Part shown: positions 45,264-55,872 of the stretch, piece by piece | How positions within the stretch are numbered: the stretch's first letter is position 1 | How the letters are laid out: each line of letters begins with the position of its first letter | NCBI RefSeq assembly: GCF_001661495.1 | Contig: NZ_BDDT01000002.1 | Location: 124,001-188,000, forward strand | Direction: 5' to 3' | Origin: Pseudoalteromonas prydzensis | Lineage (GTDB): Bacteria > Pseudomonadota > Gammaproteobacteria > Enterobacterales > Alteromonadaceae | DNA: 64,000 nt | The notes under the pieces: generated by a model | Database searches by the model: none | Told to the model about the DNA's origin: nothing | Seen by the model: only the letters and a program-made list of their open reading frames with translations | Made by a program: the position numbers and the translations under genes

Positions 45264-47813
45264 ATGAAACTTCACACACTTTCGATTAGTATCGCTGCGG
45301 CATTGTTACTCAGTGCTTGTAGTTCTGATGATGATAAAAATGTTATCGAGCCACCACCGCCAGTGGTTGTTGAACCAACGCCAGAACCGGCGCCAGTAAT
45401 AACCGCTTTTGATGACGATAATAAACTCGATGCCAATATTCGTTGGACTACCTTTGGCGTTCCGCATATCACCGCTGATAACCTTGAAAGCCTCGCATTT
45501 GGTAGTGGTTATGCGTATGCAAAAGATCACGCATGTTTATTGCTTGATCAAGTGGTTAAAACACGTGGTGAGCGTTCTAAGTTTTATGGCCCAGATAAAG
45601 TGCCAGGCAGTGGAGATTCTGCGCACTTAATCTCAGACTTTGGTTATAAAGCATTGGGCGTGAATGAATATGCCAAAGCACATTATAGCGAGCTTAATGA
45701 CGACAGCCGTGCTCATTATGAAGGCTTTGTACAAGGTTTTAATAAGTACGTAAGTGATACCGGCGTAGATAATCTCGCGCCAGAGTGTGCATCACAGCCT
45801 TGGGTGTTTGCATTAACGCCGGAAGATATGCTGGCTTACGCGATGGCAACGGTACAATTAGCCAGCTCGGCAAACTTTTTAGATTTAGCGTTTCTAGCCA
45901 ATCCAGGTGATGATGGCGAGTATTTACCGACTCCGGCAAGCGCTGCTGCCAGCTCGGTCTCGAGTGTTGTAAAGAATATTAATCAACAAGCTAAAAGTTT
46001 TAAATTAGAGAAAAAATACCAGCACCTTGGTTCAAATGGCTGGGGGCTTGGTAAAGATAAAATGGCCAATGGCAAAGGCGGCTTATTAGCTAACCCGCAC
46101 TTTCCTCATGAAGGAAATTTACGTTTTTGGCAATCACATTTGACCATCCCAGGGGCTATGAATGTAATGGGTGGCAGCTTGCAAGGCATGCCAGGGCTTA
46201 TCAATATTGGCTTTAATGAGCACGTTGCCTGGACACATACATTTTCCACAGCACGACACTTTTTAATTTACCAACTAGCGCTGAACGAAAATGATCGTAT
46301 GAGTTATAGCGTTGAAGGTGATAATCATACTATCACGAGTAAAAAAATAACCGTCGAAGTCGCTGTTGCACCTGGCATGACAATTAATTTAGAGAAGGAC
46401 TTTTATTACAGCCACCATGGCTTGATGATCGAAACACCTGCCGCAAATGGATTAGGTTGGGATGACAGCCAAGCATTTACTATAAAAGATGCCAACGAAT
46501 TTAATATGGATGTGGTTGCTCAGTGGTCAGCACTTAATCAAGCCCGCAGCTTAGATGATATGAAAGCTTCATTTGCACAGTTTGATGGTGTGGCGTTTAA
46601 CAATACTATGGCCACAGACAAAGATGGCAATGTTTTTTATGTTGATGACAGTACCGTACTGAATGTAGGTGACCTTGCTAACAAGGCGATCCGCCTTCAG
46701 CCAGAGCTAGTTGCACTGCGAGAATCAACGGGATTCGATTTAGTCCCCGGTAATTTAAAAATATTTGAAAGCGACGGTAATGTTCCTTTTGAAAAAGCGC
46801 CCCAATTGAGCCGTACTGATTATGTACAGAACTCTAACGACAGCTACTGGGTCACTAATCCGCAGCAACCATTATTGGGTTTTGCTGCACAATATGGTGA
46901 TGTACAACAGCCGCTGTCATTGCGAACTCGGATGGGATTAAAGTTATTGCAAGACGGTGGTGGTGAAGATGGTTTGTTCACTCTGGAAGAGCTAGAAACT
47001 TCGTTAATCGGCAACCGTATTTATTTAGGTGAGCTGGTGTTTGAGCAATTAGTCGCTCAGTGTCAGGTGCAAGGTGATACGCCGGTGATGCTTAATAATG
47101 GCCAAAGCATTGACTTAACGCAAGCCTGTGATGTACTTGCACAGTGGAATGGGGCGATGAATTTAGACACCAAAGGTGCTGCGCTTATTAGAGAGTTTGC
47201 ACATTTATTTGATCCCAAAGCTCATCTGGCCGATAACTTTGATGTGACCAATCCTGCTAATACGCCAAATACCCTGCGCATTGATGGTTCGGCATTGGTA
47301 GCATTAGCACATGCTGTTGCAACGCTGCAAAGTAATGGTATTGCGCTAGATGCAACGCTTGCACAAATGCAATTTGTTGAAAAAACCTTAGCAGGTGGTA
47401 ACGCCAGCGGTGAAAAGCTACCGTGGAGCGGCCCAATGCATGTTGAAGGTGGCTTTAACGTGTTTCGTTATGATCGCAGTGGTACCACGCGTTCAACCTT
47501 GATCCCTTACATTGATCATCAAGCGCTGAATGATGCAATAACTGGCCAGCCGTTGCGCTCAAATCTCACTGCTTCAGGCTACCCAGTTAATTATGGCTCA
47601 AGTTGGATGTTTGTAATGAACTTCACTGACGAGGGCCCAGTTGCTAAAGGGATCTTAACGATGTCGCAAAGTTCCGATTCAACCTCGGATCACTTTGATG
47701 ATCAATCACGTTTTTACTCTGAAAATGCCACACTTAGACCGTTACTTTTCAAAGATGAAGACATTAATCTTAATTTGATTGACGAAATTGATTTGTCACT
47801 GACTAAGCAATAA
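45264..47813 (+). CDS. Penicillin acylase family lipoprotein (possible acyl-homoserine lactone acylase)
   Basis: 849 residues from the ATG at 45264, which has AGGA 8 nt upstream and begins the lipoprotein signal (lipobox LLSAC, Cys19); earlier in-frame starts are less likely. A proline-rich linker follows. The N-terminal-nucleophile hydrolase fold is shown by [37 protein letters not shown], the autocleavage site G-Ser257-N-G-W ([10 protein letters not shown]) and [17 protein letters not shown]. Family members cleave penicillins, aculeacin or acyl-homoserine lactones. A role in degrading signals or amide nutrients is inferred. Its 3' end overlaps sfsA by 11 nt, tail to tail. Confidence 0.85.
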   Translation: MKLHTLSISIAAALLLSACSSDDDKNVIEPPPPVVVEPTPEPAPVITAFDDDNKLDANIRWTTFGVPHITADNLESLAFGSGYAYAKDHACLLLDQVVKTRGERSKFYGPDKVPGSGDSAHLISDFGYKALGVNEYAKAHYSELNDDSRAHYEGFVQGFNKYVSDTGVDNLAPECASQPWVFALTPEDMLAYAMATVQLASSANFLDLAFLANPGDDGEYLPTPASAAASSVSSVVKNINQQAKSFKLEKKYQHLGSNGWGLGKDKMANGKGGLLANPHFPHEGNLRFWQSHLTIPGAMNVMGGSLQGMPGLINIGFNEHVAWTHTFSTARHFLIYQLALNENDRMSYSVEGDNHTITSKKITVEVAVAPGMTINLEKDFYYSHHGLMIETPAANGLGWDDSQAFTIKDANEFNMDVVAQWSALNQARSLDDMKASFAQFDGVAFNNTMATDKDGNVFYVDDSTVLNVGDLANKAIRLQPELVALRESTGFDLVPGNLKIFESDGNVPFEKAPQLSRTDYVQNSNDSYWVTNPQQPLLGFAAQYGDVQQPLSLRTRMGLKLLQDGGGEDGLFTLEELETSLIGNRIYLGELVFEQLVAQCQVQGDTPVMLNNGQSIDLTQACDVLAQWNGAMNLDTKGAALIREFAHLFDPKAHLADNFDVTNPANTPNTLRIDGSALVALAHAVATLQSNGIALDATLAQMQFVEKTLAGGNASGEKLPWSGPMHVEGGFNVFRYDRSGTTRSTLIPYIDHQALNDAITGQPLRSNLTASGYPVNYGSSWMFVMNFTDEGPVAKGILTMSQSSDSTSDHFDDQSRFYSENATLRPLLFKDEDINLNLIDEIDLSLTKQ

Positions 47814-48522
47814 AAGGGATATTTTCGGTCAGAGTAACTTCTCTGGCCGAAATTTTTGCTTTGTAAGCCACTACTTCCACACCCACTGCAATCGCTTGGT
47901 TTAGTAATTGCGCGTACTTTTCATCGATATGTTTTGCAGCACTGACTTGGCTGATCCCTTCATGTAATACGGCGAACAATAAAACCGCTCGATGGCCTTG
48001 TTCAACCATTTCAATTAATTCGCGAATATGCTTTTGGCCACGTAGAGTCTGTGCATCGGGAAAATAGCCTTGCCCACTAAGTGGCGAATCCTGACTTAAT
48101 AAGGTGACTGACTTCACTTCCACATAGCAGTTTGGCCGTTTTGAATCACTGAGCAAAAAATCAATGCGGCTGTTTTCTTGGCCGTACTTCACTTCACTTT
48201 GCAGTTGCTCATAACCGCTTAATTGAGTTATTAAGTTTGCCTGTAGGGCTTCTTCTACCACTTTATTTGCCACCGCGGTGTTGACACAAATTAACTGCCC
48301 AAATTGATTTTGTGTCAGCTCTAGGGAGTGTGGGTATTTACGTTTAAGGTTATCACTGGTTGAATAAAATGCGGCAAAACCAGATTCAGCGCAGCCTGTC
48401 ATTTTACCAGTATTAGCACAATGCGCGGTAAACTCAGAACCATCCGCTAAGCGTAAATCGGCTAAAAAGCGCTTGTAGCGTTTAATTAACGTGGCTTGTT
48501 GTAATGGCGTTGCAAATTTCAT
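47803..48522 (-). CDS. sfsA: Sugar fermentation stimulation protein SfsA
   Basis: 239 residues. Family phrases are [42 protein letters not shown] and YVEVKSVTL; the acidic residues and E-x-K resemble a nuclease-fold active site. SfsA is a DNA-binding, nuclease-like protein of uncertain role linked to maltose gene expression in Escherichia coli. It converges on the acylase gene with an 11-nt overlap. Confidence 0.93.
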   Translation of the reverse strand: MKFATPLQQATLIKRYKRFLADLRLADGSEFTAHCANTGKMTGCAESGFAAFYSTSDNLKRKYPHSLELTQNQFGQLICVNTAVANKVVEEALQANLITQLSGYEQLQSEVKYGQENSRIDFLLSDSKRPNCYVEVKSVTLLSQDSPLSGQGYFPDAQTLRGQKHIRELIEMVEQGHRAVLLFAVLHEGISQVSAAKHIDEKYAQLLNQAIAVGVEVVAYKAKISAREVTLTENIPFIA

Positions 48523-48602
48523 TATTTAGTCTCATTCGGTTGGGAAGTTGTGCCAGCTATAGTAGACTCAGTGTCACTATTTAGCGCAAAGAGTATTCTA
48601 AC

Positions 48603-49898
48603 ATGTCTGAAAAATTTGTTGTTCAATTAAGCGAGCAGGGTGCTGCATCGCATTGGGGCGAAACCGCCACGTTATCTTTTAATGAGCAAGGTGCAACTGT
48701 TCATTTAACTGAACAAGACACATTGGCGAATGTACAAAAAGCCGCGCGCAGTATTGCTAATCAAGGCGTTAAAAATGTCGTTCTTGCGGGTGATTGCTGG
48801 TGTACTGAAACGCAATGGGCATTTTATCAAGGCTTTGTATCGCCTAAGTCATTACATGGCGTTGAATTTACTGAAAATGCTAAAACAGATAGCCAAGAAT
48901 TAGCTTCATTACTACGCTCGGCGACTTGGGCTCGTGAAATGATCAATGGCACGGCTGATGATATTTTTCCGGAAAGCTTGGCGGGTAAAGCGGCTGAGTT
49001 TATTCAATCACTGGCCCCTGAACATGTCAGCTATCAGATCATAAAAGGCGATGCACTACTTGAGCAGCAATGGATTGGTATTCATGCTGTTGGTCGTGGT
49101 AGTGAACGCCCACCAGTATTATTAGCGCTTGATTACAACCCAACGGGTGATGAAAATGCACCCGTGGATGCAGCGCTTGTAGGTAAAGGCATTACGTTTG
49201 ATTCTGGCGGTTATTCAATTAAAGCCAGTGAAGGTATGCTAGGCATGAAATGCGATATGGGCGGTGCAGCAACTGTGACTGCTGGCCTTGCCTTAGCAAT
49301 TAGCCGCGGAATTAATAAACGTATAAAACTATTTTTATGTTGCGCGGAGAACCTTATTTCGGGTCACGCTTACAAGCTAGGTGATATCCTGACTTATAAA
49401 AATGGCACAACCGTTGAGATTGTAAATACTGACGCAGAAGGGCGTTTAGTGCTTGCTGATGGCTTAATGGCTGCTGGGGAAACTGGTGCACCTCTTATTA
49501 TTGATGCGGCAACACTAACTGGCGCTGCACTGGTTGCTGTGGGTCAAGAATACAATGCATTATTTGGTCTTGATAAAGAGTTTGTCCGCGAAGTCGAAGG
49601 TTTTGCAGAGCAAGAAATGGAAGGGGCATGGCCATTACCGCTTGAAAAGTGGCACCAACAAAATTGTCCATCACCTTACGCTGATACAGCAAATAGCCGT
49701 GCACAAAAAGGTGGCGGCTATGGCGGCGCATCAAATGCTGCAGGTTTCTTATCGCGCTTTGTGCCAAATGATGGCAAAGGCTGGGTGCATATTGATTTAG
49801 CCGCTGCATTTAATATGGGCAGCACGAGTCAGTGGGCGGCAGGCGCAACCACAGTCGGTATGCGTACCGTCGCAAGGACCCTATTAGAAAAAGCATAA
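48603..49898 (+). CDS. pepB: Peptidase B, M17 leucyl aminopeptidase family
   Basis: 431 residues. The metal and catalytic residues lie in VGKGITFDSGGYSIKASEGMLGMKCDMGGAA and the signature NTDAEGRLVLADGL. Its length and N-terminal domain fit PepB rather than PepA. It removes N-terminal amino acids from peptides in the cytoplasm, needing divalent metals. The ribosome site is weak (AAAGAG). A terminator follows directly. Confidence 0.92.
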   Translation: MSEKFVVQLSEQGAASHWGETATLSFNEQGATVHLTEQDTLANVQKAARSIANQGVKNVVLAGDCWCTETQWAFYQGFVSPKSLHGVEFTENAKTDSQELASLLRSATWAREMINGTADDIFPESLAGKAAEFIQSLAPEHVSYQIIKGDALLEQQWIGIHAVGRGSERPPVLLALDYNPTGDENAPVDAALVGKGITFDSGGYSIKASEGMLGMKCDMGGAATVTAGLALAISRGINKRIKLFLCCAENLISGHAYKLGDILTYKNGTTVEIVNTDAEGRLVLADGLMAAGETGAPLIIDAATLTGAALVAVGQEYNALFGLDKEFVREVEGFAEQEMEGAWPLPLEKWHQQNCPSPYADTANSRAQKGGGYGGASNAAGFLSRFVPNDGKGWVHIDLAAAFNMGSTSQWAAGATTVGMRTVARTLLEKA

Positions 49899-49910
49899 AC
49901 TTTTTATGCT

Positions 49911-49938
49911 AAAAAAGCGCCTACTTTGGCGCTTTTTT
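49911..49938 (+). terminator. Rho-independent terminator of pepB
   Basis: AAAAAGCGCC and GGCGCTTTTT form a 10-bp stem with a 6-nt loop, followed by T-rich sequence. Confidence 0.88.
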
Positions 49939-50071
49939 ATTATCTGAAAAACAGTATTACAAACTCAAACAAGCTTTTCTTATTTATTTACTGTAAAATC
50001 ATGCCCCACTTTGTTGTTCAAGGTTGCTTTACACTACACTTGAATGATCTACTTACACTGGGGTTTCTATT

Positions 50072-50638
50072 ATGTCTGATAAGACTTACATCACAGCGCA
50101 GCAACTGCTCGAAGATTCTTTTCGTGTTGCGGCACAAGTTTACCAAGATGGTTTTCGTCCTGATTTTATAATTGGCATTTGGCGTGGTGGTGCTCCAATT
50201 GGTATCGCAGTACAAGAGTACTATGATTATAAAGGCATAGAAACAGACCATATTGCAGTGCGTACATCTTCATATTACGGCATTAATAAGCAAGCTAAAG
50301 AAATAAAAGTGCATGGTTTGCATTATATTATTGAGAATGCCAATGCCGGTGATTCACTATTGATAGTTGATGATGTGTTTGACTCAGGGCGCAGCATTTT
50401 TGCACTTAAAGAAAAACTTTCTGAGTTAATGCGTTTAAATTTACCGCAAGATATTCGCGTTGCGTGTCCGTACTACAAGCCAAAAAATTCAAAAGTAGAT
50501 ATGAAGCCTGATTACTTTATTCATGAATCAGAAGAGTGGTTAGTATTCCCTCATGAGCTCTCGGGTTTAACACCTGATGAGATCATCGCCGGTAAAACAG
50601 ATTTAGTAAAAATACACGATATTTTATTAGCAAAATAA
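50072..50638 (+). CDS. Phosphoribosyltransferase family protein (hypoxanthine/xanthine type)
   Basis: 188 residues. The PRPP-binding motif is LLIVDDVFDSGRS, preceded by the flexible region IIGIWRGGAPIGIAVQEYYDYKG and RTSSYYG. This fold salvages purine bases with PRPP; some relatives in archaea and marine bacteria act on hypoxanthine or xanthine. The exact base is not readable. It stands alone, with a terminator on each side. Confidence 0.85.
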   Translation: MSDKTYITAQQLLEDSFRVAAQVYQDGFRPDFIIGIWRGGAPIGIAVQEYYDYKGIETDHIAVRTSSYYGINKQAKEIKVHGLHYIIENANAGDSLLIVDDVFDSGRSIFALKEKLSELMRLNLPQDIRVACPYYKPKNSKVDMKPDYFIHESEEWLVFPHELSGLTPDEIIAGKTDLVKIHDILLAK

Positions 50639-50646
50639 AATTTGAG

Positions 50647-50680
50647 AGAAAAAGACCTAATTTAGGTCTTTTTCTTTTAT
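50647..50680 (+). terminator. Rho-independent terminator
   Basis: AAAAAGACCTAA and TTTAGGTCTTTTT form a near-perfect stem with a tiny loop, followed by CTTTT. It can also work for the converging Crp/Fnr gene. Confidence 0.82.
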
Positions 50681-50724
50681 AAGCTGAATGTCATGACGTC
50701 ATGCTGCAAGGCTAAAATTAGCTG

Positions 50725-51381
50725 TTAAAGTTGTGAAAAACTATCTACGTAATCACTAAGCCTATCTAAATCTACCGCTTTTAGTCCATCGTTTGAGCGC
50801 GCGACTAAACCTTTTTCTACTAATTCGGAGACTACGCGGCGATAAGCGCGTTCGGTGGTTGCAAAACGTTCGGCTTCGGCATTGACGGTCGGATATGCTC
50901 GTAGCAGTGTTGGGTTGTTATTTTCTGCACGTAATAAGCAGTCTTTAGCAATATTGTAACCTAATGGTAGTAGCAGCTTGTCTAAGTTGATTTTTTGGTT
51001 TTCTTGAAACTTAGCGGCAATCGTTTGTGCCGTGTATAAACTGAGTTCTGGTTTTTCAAGTAACAAGGCGCGCCAGTGTTTCAGCTCTATTAAGTTATAG
51101 CTAACATCACTAAAGCAGGTAACTGTATAAATACAAGGATTGTTGTTTAGCGCTTCAATCTCACCAATCAGGGTGTTGTTGCAATCAAGCTGACCCAACA
51201 GCAAGCGACGACCATTACCTACATCATAACTAAACGACACAGTGCCACTTCTGACTAATATTAATTTTGTAAGAGGTTGATCTTGGTGGATCAGTACTTC
51301 TTTTTTAGATTGTTGATAACGACTGCCAGCAAAGGTTAGTAGCTGGTCGACGAGATAACTAGAAAAATGATATTGAAACAT
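50725..51381 (-). CDS. Crp/Fnr-family transcriptional regulator
   Basis: 218 residues from the ATG at 51381; two TTG codons just upstream are in frame but AAGGG sits 8 nt before the ATG. An N-terminal cyclic-nucleotide-binding fold (about 15-120, LILVRSGTVSFSYDVGNGRRLLLGQLDCNNTLIGEIEAL) precedes a C-terminal winged helix (NAEAERFATTERAYRRVVSELVEKGLVARSNDG). The four-cysteine FNR cluster motif is absent, so it is not an oxygen sensor of that kind. A 12-bp palindrome 15 nt upstream may be its own operator. Confidence 0.85.
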   Translation of the reverse strand: MFQYHFSSYLVDQLLTFAGSRYQQSKKEVLIHQDQPLTKLILVRSGTVSFSYDVGNGRRLLLGQLDCNNTLIGEIEALNNNPCIYTVTCFSDVSYNLIELKHWRALLLEKPELSLYTAQTIAAKFQENQKINLDKLLLPLGYNIAKDCLLRAENNNPTLLRAYPTVNAEAERFATTERAYRRVVSELVEKGLVARSNDGLKAVDLDRLSDYVDSFSQL

Positions 51382-51395
51382 CAACAATGCCCTTC

Positions 51396-51407
51396 GGACA
51401 ATTGTCC
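51396..51407. promoter_or_regulatory. Palindrome upstream of the Crp/Fnr gene
   Basis: GGACAATTGTCC is a perfect 12-bp palindrome between the promoter region and the start codon, placed where an autorepressor would bind. Confidence 0.45.
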
Positions 51408-51649
51408 TATTTATTACATCTTAATGACGTTAGCATTAAGATTCTAAGAATTTACGCTAACTTACTAGTTTAATTAACGAGATTAATTAAGCTTAATACC
51501 TGATATCCCGTGTAATGATTATTAAAGTCTGCTTTTAGCTGCTTTGGGTTTTTAGTAAGTTAGCCTTTTTATACTGTTGCTATATTGTGGAATATCTTTG
51601 TGTAAACTACCACATTTGCAATGCTAACCTAAACTATCGGAGAGAACAA

Positions 51650-51886
51650 ATGAGTTGGGAATATTTGGGCTATTTTGCCTCTGCTTTACTCATTGCCTCT
51701 CTAACCATGAGTGATGTAAGCAAACTTCGCTGGTTTAACCTTGCCGGGTGTATTGCTTTCACTGCATACGGTATCGCGATTGCCGCATGGCCTGTGGCCA
51801 TTACCAACGGCTTACTAACGTTTGTTAATATTTACCACTTAATAAAACTTAATCGCCAACAACATCCGCAACACCCAGTCGATTAA
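51650..51886 (+). CDS. Small inner membrane protein (YgjV/CBU_0592-like)
   Basis: 78 residues from the ATG at 51650, preceded by GGAGAG; the longer frame from 51587 has no ribosome site. Three helices are predicted (WEYLGYFASALLIASLTMSD, LRWFNLAGCIAFTAYGIAI, WPVAITNGLLTFVNIYHLIKL). This pattern of small proteins is widespread, but its function is unknown. It ends 4 nt before the converging amidohydrolase stop. Confidence 0.75.
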   Translation: MSWEYLGYFASALLIASLTMSDVSKLRWFNLAGCIAFTAYGIAIAAWPVAITNGLLTFVNIYHLIKLNRQQHPQHPVD

Positions 51887-51890
51887 GCTG

Positions 51891-53546
51891 TTATTCCTGC
51901 GATACTTCTTGCTCTTTTTGGTAGCGTAACTCGCCGCCAATCCATGTTTGATTGACCTTAATTGTAAAAATCTCCTGTACTGGAACTTTAAAATAATCTT
52001 TATCAATTAAAATAAAATCAGCCCATTTACCTTGTTCTAAACTGCCTAATTTAAACTCTTGATGTGCCGCATAGGCTGCACCTAGTGTGAACGCTCTAAG
52101 CGCATCCTCTCTGCTGAGCGCTTCGCTGACACGCCAACCATCAGCAGGTAATTGATTATGATCTTGGCGAGTAATTGCTGAATACAAACCATCAAATGGG
52201 TTGGCCAGCTCAACAGGATAGTCAGAGCCTGCAGCCACTACAGAGCCTTGATTTAAAAAAGTCTGCCACGCATAAGCGCCTTGCAACTGGGTGTCAGCAA
52301 GGCGTTGCTCTGCCATATGCATATCAGAAGTTGCATGCACAGGTTGCATTGATGGAATTATTTTTAGTGTTTTGAAACGAGGTATATCTGCTGGGGCAAC
52401 TATTTGTGCATGCTCTATGCGATTACGTAATAAAATACCGCCGGTTTTTTTAAACACATTTTGATAGGCATCCAAGACAATATGATTTGCCTTATCACCT
52501 ATGGCATGGGTATTTGCGCTAAAACCATGACTAAAGCTTAGCGTGAAAAGTTGCTCTAATTTTTGCTGTGTTTCTAACATTAAGCCTTGGTGATTTTTTC
52601 TATCGGCGTAATCATCAAGTAATGCAGCGCCGCGACTACCTAAGGCGCCATCAGCATATATTTTTACACTGCGGATAGACATAAAGTCATTTAGATCTTT
52701 ATAACGACCAGCTCTGAGCATGCTTTCAAGCGCAGGATCGGTTGCACTGAGCATTGCCACAATACGCAGTGGTAGTGTGCCTTGCTCTGCTCTTTGTTTA
52801 TAAATTTGCCATGTTTGTTTATCAATACCGGCATCGTGGGTTGAGGTTATCCCTAGGCTCACTAAGTGTTGGCCTGCCTGAGTTAATGCGTTACTTACGT
52901 CTTGATCTGATGGCGCTGGGATATGTGCCGTGATCAAGCTTTCAGCTTTATCGATAAAAATACCGCTTAGTTTACCCGCGGGTGTGCGAATAATTTCTCC
53001 CCCCTCAGGGGCTTGTGTTGCAGCCGTTAGGTTAGCAAGCTCCATGGCTTTACTATTGACCCAAATAGCGTGACTATCGACTCGAGAAAGCACCACAGGA
53101 ATATCTTTAACAATTTTATCTAAATCAGTAGCGGTGGGGAACTGTTTATCAGGCCATAATTCTTGATTCCAGCCGCGGCCAATTATCCAGCCATCTTTAT
53201 CTTTGGCGAATACCTCAAGCTGCTGTTGGATTTGTGCAATCGATGTACTGCCACGCAAATCCAGCTGTGTTAGGTTATTACCCAATCCAATAACATGACC
53301 ATGGGCGTCTATTAACCCAGGTAGGAGAGTTTGTTGCTCGGCATCGAATGCTTGAGCATCTGGAAAGCTTGCTGCAAGTTTTTCGTCACCTAGCTTAACT
53401 ACTTTGCCATCTTTAATTACTAATGTGGAAAATTGTTGCAACTGTCCGCTGTAGGTAGGCGTGTAGCCGTTGGCATTATAGATCACTGTGGTATTAGCGA
53501 TAGCTGGTAAAGAAAAAGCGATGATAAAGGCAAGGAAGCATTTCAT
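51891..53546 (-). CDS. Exported amidohydrolase (YtcJ-like, amidohydrolase_3)
   Basis: 551 residues. A short signal peptide (MKCFLAFIIAFSLPAIA) directs export. The metal-dependent hydrolase fold has LLPGLIDAHGHVIGLG, RVDSHAIWVN, ITSTHDAGI, SVKIYADGALGSRGA, NTHAIGD, RIEHAQIV, and a C-terminal GSDYPVE and ADFILID. Family members hydrolyse amides or N-acyl compounds; the substrate is unknown. It is a single gene with no clear ribosome site. Confidence 0.88.
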   Translation of the reverse strand: MKCFLAFIIAFSLPAIANTTVIYNANGYTPTYSGQLQQFSTLVIKDGKVVKLGDEKLAASFPDAQAFDAEQQTLLPGLIDAHGHVIGLGNNLTQLDLRGSTSIAQIQQQLEVFAKDKDGWIIGRGWNQELWPDKQFPTATDLDKIVKDIPVVLSRVDSHAIWVNSKAMELANLTAATQAPEGGEIIRTPAGKLSGIFIDKAESLITAHIPAPSDQDVSNALTQAGQHLVSLGITSTHDAGIDKQTWQIYKQRAEQGTLPLRIVAMLSATDPALESMLRAGRYKDLNDFMSIRSVKIYADGALGSRGAALLDDYADRKNHQGLMLETQQKLEQLFTLSFSHGFSANTHAIGDKANHIVLDAYQNVFKKTGGILLRNRIEHAQIVAPADIPRFKTLKIIPSMQPVHATSDMHMAEQRLADTQLQGAYAWQTFLNQGSVVAAGSDYPVELANPFDGLYSAITRQDHNQLPADGWRVSEALSREDALRAFTLGAAYAAHQEFKLGSLEQGKWADFILIDKDYFKVPVQEIFTIKVNQTWIGGELRYQKEQEVSQE

Positions 53547-53695
53547 TATTAATATTCTTTTAATTGCTTTTGTTAGCTAAACAGTAACAGAGAATAGAGA
53601 GTCTGCAAATTAAATCTGATAATTTATTTATTGTTTGCTGTTTTAAGCTATGCTTATGAATTAGTTATTATTATTTTATTATAATCGGAACGTAA

Positions 53696-55327
53696 ATGAA
53701 GCTTAATCAACTCGCTATGCGTAGCAAATTCATACTCTTATCTGCTTTAATATGCATCATTTTTATTGTTGCTATGGCATTTATAAAAGTTGCAAATAAC
53801 CAAACTGCGACAGGCTTCGAGCGCTTCTATCAACATAACTTTATGGTGACTAAACTCAGTGCCGACCTCAAGCAAGCGCAAGACGGCATATTATCCGGAG
53901 TCAGGGGGCTGCAAGTAGTTTATTTATTAGGTTTACAAGAGCAAGCGCCAGAGTTACTCAAGAGTATTGATGAGAATGTTGCGCTTACTGCGCCGCTAAT
54001 ACAGCGTATTAGCCAAATATACAAAGGCGAGGCTAATTTACTTACGGCCCTAAAAAATAACTCGCAGCGTTATGAGCAAGCCGCTATTGAGTTTAAACAG
54101 GCGATGGAAACAGCTGCCGATAATAAAGCCGATTATGCTATTTATCGTGAATTTGTTGATTCACATAGTGCCTTAACGACTTTTTTTGAGCAGTTTGAAC
54201 AAGCAAACATAGCGCAAGTTGCTAAAGCGCAAGCGACTGCGCAGCAATCCATCAATTTTGCAAATACAGTGTTTTACTTATCAATTTTAATAGCGCTTGG
54301 CTTGGCTTTATTATTTAGCCATATGCTGTCGAAAAAAGTAGTAATGGGACTAACGGTTGTTAGCGAAAGTGCCCATGCATTACAACGCGGCGAATTAGAT
54401 CAATACTCTCAAGTTGAAGGCGATGATGAAGTCGCTGACTTAAGCCGTACCTTAGACGCTACAATTAGCCACTTAAATACCACTCTTACCACTATTTATA
54501 ACTCTGTAGCACAGGTTAATAATCATAGTAATGAGTTACTCAGCTCAAATACTCAAATTCAAACAGCGACATCAGAGGTGTCCGATCATACAACGCAAGC
54601 CGTAACTGCAATTGAGGAGTTATCGGTCACGAGTAAGAGTATTGCGGTAAATACCGCAGAGTCGGCAACAGCCTCTGATAGCATGATGACACTTGCCAAT
54701 AGTGGCTTAGATGCTTCTGAGCAAACAAAAGAAGCAGTAAGTCACTTATTAGGCACATTAAATGAAACCTCAGACGTTGTTGACCAACTGCAAAGTGAAT
54801 CCAGCAAAATTGAAACTATTCTCGATGTGATCCGTAATATTTCCGAACAAACTAATTTATTAGCACTTAATGCCGCGATTGAGGCTGCTAGAGCGGGCGA
54901 ACAAGGGCGTGGTTTTGCCGTGGTGGCTGATGAAGTGCGTACTTTGGCTCAACGTTCTCATAGTTCAGTAAATGAGATTGAGACAATGCTTGGGCAGCTA
55001 CGCTCAGCAAGTCAAAATGCAGTGACTATGATGGCTGATAGCACCAGAGTTGCAGCGCAAGCGGAAGATAAAATGGATGAAAGTAATCGCTTATTAAAAG
55101 AGATTATGCAAATGATCAATCAAGTTAATGACCAAACCCAGCAAATAGCAACAGCCGCTGAAGAGCAGTCAGCCGTTGCCGCTGATATTAGTCAAAATAT
55201 GCATACCATCCATACCTTGACCGATACCACTGCTGATATTTCGCAGCAAACTGCAAATACCAGCAATAGTATGGCTGAACAAAGTCAGTTGGTATTAAAG
55301 CAAGTTGCATTTTTTAAATTAAAATAA
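53696..55327 (+). CDS. Methyl-accepting chemotaxis protein
   Basis: 543 residues. Membrane helix 1 (about 12-30) and helix 2 (about 190-212) bracket a periplasmic four-helix-bundle sensor, followed by HAMP (about 213-265) and the signalling domain with the highly conserved hairpin [38 protein letters not shown]. No C-terminal CheR-binding pentapeptide is present. It reports ligands to CheA/CheW and so steers flagella; ligand unknown. GGAA precedes the ATG. Confidence 0.95.
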   Translation: MKLNQLAMRSKFILLSALICIIFIVAMAFIKVANNQTATGFERFYQHNFMVTKLSADLKQAQDGILSGVRGLQVVYLLGLQEQAPELLKSIDENVALTAPLIQRISQIYKGEANLLTALKNNSQRYEQAAIEFKQAMETAADNKADYAIYREFVDSHSALTTFFEQFEQANIAQVAKAQATAQQSINFANTVFYLSILIALGLALLFSHMLSKKVVMGLTVVSESAHALQRGELDQYSQVEGDDEVADLSRTLDATISHLNTTLTTIYNSVAQVNNHSNELLSSNTQIQTATSEVSDHTTQAVTAIEELSVTSKSIAVNTAESATASDSMMTLANSGLDASEQTKEAVSHLLGTLNETSDVVDQLQSESSKIETILDVIRNISEQTNLLALNAAIEAARAGEQGRGFAVVADEVRTLAQRSHSSVNEIETMLGQLRSASQNAVTMMADSTRVAAQAEDKMDESNRLLKEIMQMINQVNDQTQQIATAAEEQSAVAADISQNMHTIHTLTDTTADISQQTANTSNSMAEQSQLVLKQVAFFKLK

Positions 55328-55339
55328 TGCGCGATATAA

Positions 55340-55591
55340 TTATTTACTTGCGTACAGGCTAAACTCTGCCAGCGATAACCTGTTATCTTTATCGCTGTCA
55401 TAGCTTTTAAAGCGCGACCATAAAGCGGGATCTTTTGCTGACTCTGAGCGAGTAAGTAAGCCATCTTGATTACGGTCTAACTTTTTGAATTGCTCAGCGA
55501 CGTTATCAGTTGTTGCAAAACTGCCACAACTAACCGCAAGGAGTGAAATTAATCCCAATTGTGTGGTGTATTTCATAGGGGGGAAACTCAT
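55340..55591 (-). CDS. Secreted EF-hand protein 1
   Basis: 83 residues. A signal-peptide-like N-terminus (LGLISLLAVSCGSFA) is followed by two EF-hand loops: DRNQDGLLTRSE and DSDKDNRLSLAE. Both keep the D-x-D/N-x-D pattern and final glutamate for calcium; the second has N in place of the glycine. The ATG overlaps the stop of the next gene (TAATG), so translation is coupled; an inner ATG at 55576 is also possible. Probably a periplasmic or secreted calcium-binding protein. Confidence 0.8.
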   Translation of the reverse strand: MSFPPMKYTTQLGLISLLAVSCGSFATTDNVAEQFKKLDRNQDGLLTRSESAKDPALWSRFKSYDSDKDNRLSLAEFSLYASK

Positions 55592-55827
55592 TAATGCAGG
55601 TTAATAGTTAAAAAATTCTTAAACTCGACGAGTGAAACTCTATTATCTTGGTCAGTGTCCCAGCGCTGAAACTGTTTTAGTAGCTGCGGTTGAGCGTCCA
55701 ACTCATTTTTGGTTAAGTAGCCATCTTTATTACTGTCTAAATGGTCAAACCGTTGTTTTACATCCAGTGCCATTGCACTAAAGCTAGTCACTAGCAGCAC
55801 AGTAAATATAACTAATATGCTTTTCAT
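55591..55827 (-). CDS. Secreted EF-hand protein 2
   Basis: 78 residues. The signal peptide (MKSILVIFTVLLVTSFSAMA) precedes two EF-hand loops, DSNKDGYLTKNE and DTDQDNRVSLVE. It is a paralogue of its three neighbours. AAGGA precedes the start. Its stop codon overlaps the start of EF-hand protein 1. Confidence 0.82.
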   Translation of the reverse strand: MKSILVIFTVLLVTSFSAMALDVKQRFDHLDSNKDGYLTKNELDAQPQLLKQFQRWDTDQDNRVSLVEFKNFLTINLH

Positions 55828-55872
55828 TGCTAAGGTCCTTTTAGTTAACCTAAACTTCGCTTAGTTCAAGAT

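Noticed and set aside
50725..51381. FNR-type oxygen sensor
   Set aside because: The N-terminal cysteine cluster that binds the iron-sulfur centre in FNR is missing; the few cysteines are scattered.
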